A stretch of DNA of 23,330 bases from JBBRVW01 sp038246545. GTDB lineage: Bacteria; Actinomycetota; Actinomycetes; JACCUZ01. This document shows positions 22,450 to 23,330 of the stretch, one piece after another. How positions within the stretch are numbered: the stretch's first letter is position 1; each line of letters opens with the position of its first letter. The stretch is taken from contig JBBRVW010000049.1 of assembly GCA_038246545.1 (NCBI GenBank), positions 1 through 23,330 on the forward strand, in the 5' to 3' direction. Below the pieces are notes generated by a model. The model searched no databases and was not told where the DNA came from. It worked only from the letters and a program-made list of their open reading frames with translations. The translations under genes were made by a program, and so were the position numbers.

Positions 22450-23330
22450 GTGCGACGCCTCCCCTACGACGACCCCGGGACGCCCGACCTGCGGTCACCG
22501 GGGCGGTTCCTGGTCTGGACCGGGCGTCAGCAGCTCGACACCCTTGCGGTCGGTGTCGCGTTCGGCGTGATCTGGATGGTCGCCCAGGCCCTGGTGCCCG
22601 CGGCGATCGGTCGCGGCCTGCAGTCCGGCGTGGCCGACGGCGACCTCGGCGAGGCCGGTCGCTGGTCGCTCGTGGTGCTCGCCCTGGCCACGGTGCAGGC
22701 GGTGTTCGGCATCCTCCGGCACCGCTGGGCCGTCACCAACTGGCTGTGCGCCTCGTTCCGGTCCATGCAGCTGCTCGGCCGGCACAGCGCGCTGGTGGGG
22801 GTCGCGATCCGCCGCAAGCTTCCCACCGGCGAGGTCGTGTCGGCGGCCACGAACGACGCGCTGCACATCGGTGGCGCCTTCGACGTGTCCGCCCGGTTCG
22901 CCGGCGCCATCGTGTCGTACGGCGTGGTGGCCGTGATCCTGTTGAACACCTCGGTGCTGCTCGGCTCCGTCGTCCTCCTCGGCGTCCCGGCGATGGTGCT
23001 GCTGCTCGGCCCGCTGCTCCGGCCGCTCCAGCGCCGCCAGGCCGTCCAGCGCGAGGTCGCCGGCAAGCTCACCGCGCTGGGAGCCGACACCGTCGCCGGC
23101 CTCCGGGTTCTGCGCGGCATCGGCGGCGAGCCGGCCTTCCTCGCGCGCTACCGGTCCCGCTCCGAGGAGCTGCGCCGCGCCGGGGTGCACGTGGCGAACC
23201 CCCAGGCCACCCTCGACTCCGCGCAGGTGCTGCTGCCCGGCGTCTTCCTCGTGGTCGTCACCTGGCTCAGTGCCCGGCTGGCGATCGAGGGCACGGTCGA
23301 CGTCGGCGACGTGGTGGCGTTCTACGGCTA
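22450..23330 (+). CDS. ABC exporter membrane domain, partial at window end
   Basis: The open frame runs from GTG 22450 off the right edge, giving 293 residues so far. It begins RRLPYDDPGTPDLRSPGRFL and shows the type 1 ABC exporter membrane domain, with helices near residues 35-50, 72-90, 148-165 and 168-188. The intracellular part has TGEVVSAATNDALHIG, and the coupling stretch GADTVAGLRVLRGIGGE is typical of these exporters (TGLRVIKGIGGE-like). A further helix is near residues 255-275. The ATP-binding domain would follow outside the window. It is probably a half-transporter of the lipid/multidrug type. The GTG start has no Shine-Dalgarno but a close -10, suggesting a leaderless mRNA. Confidence 0.88.
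   Translation, partial: MRRLPYDDPGTPDLRSPGRFLVWTGRQQLDTLAVGVAFGVIWMVAQALVPAAIGRGLQSGVADGDLGEAGRWSLVVLALATVQAVFGILRHRWAVTNWLCASFRSMQLLGRHSALVGVAIRRKLPTGEVVSAATNDALHIGGAFDVSARFAGAIVSYGVVAVILLNTSVLLGSVVLLGVPAMVLLLGPLLRPLQRRQAVQREVAGKLTALGADTVAGLRVLRGIGGEPAFLARYRSRSEELRRAGVHVANPQATLDSAQVLLPGVFLVVVTWLSARLAIEGTVDVGDVVAFYG

Overview
The window is a very GC-rich, gene-dense bacterial chromosome segment. Gene content and order point to an actinomycete (Actinomycetota). The evidence is sucC-sucD close to a DUF6350 membrane protein, a stand-alone B12-binding mutase subunit next to a lipase, an M23 peptidase and pcrA, a SigE-family ECF sigma factor, many GTG starts, and a diverged copy of a beta domain common in secreted actinobacterial proteins. 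The exact family cannot be fixed from the sequence alone. No tRNA, rRNA, CRISPR array, transposase or phage gene was seen.

Layout, left to right. (1) 1-1396: DUF6350 membrane protein (minus strand), with a perfect hairpin at the left edge. (2) 1488-4315: a plus-strand locus made of a SigE-family sigma factor, a one-pass membrane protein overlapping its end, and a second larger membrane protein. The three exported domains of the two membrane proteins share one pattern built around a cysteine pair. This locus sits between sucCD and the DUF6350 gene. (3) 4329-6428: sucC-sucD operon (minus). (4) 6591-8427: a secreted alpha/beta hydrolase of the CocE/S15 type, broken by an in-frame TAG directly after its catalytic serine and by a frameshift near its end. 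(5) 8446-13388: icmB-like B12 subunit (minus), lipase (plus), M23 peptidase (plus) with a CRP-like site far upstream, a strong bidirectional hairpin, and pcrA (minus). (6) 13458-15383: a secreted M15-like peptidase and a divergent PIG-L deacetylase. (7) 15416-18108: a long hairpin, an amidase (minus), and an orphan DppB-type ABC permease that ends inside a (CTGAC)6 repeat. (8) 18206-20735: an FDFWLG-motif protein, an AraC-family regulator and a secreted protein of unknown function. (9) 20791-23330: guaA (minus) and a divergent ABC exporter cut by the window end.

The core-metabolism and repair genes (sucCD, icmB, pcrA, guaA) are intact. The accessory parts are the sigma/sensor locus, the broken hydrolase, the single permease without partner subunits, and the 18-21 kb stretch. 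The best candidate for an undescribed system is the sigma factor with its two membrane proteins carrying three related exported domains, which looks like an envelope-sensing unit without a classical zinc anti-sigma factor. That reading is inference from sequence pattern only.
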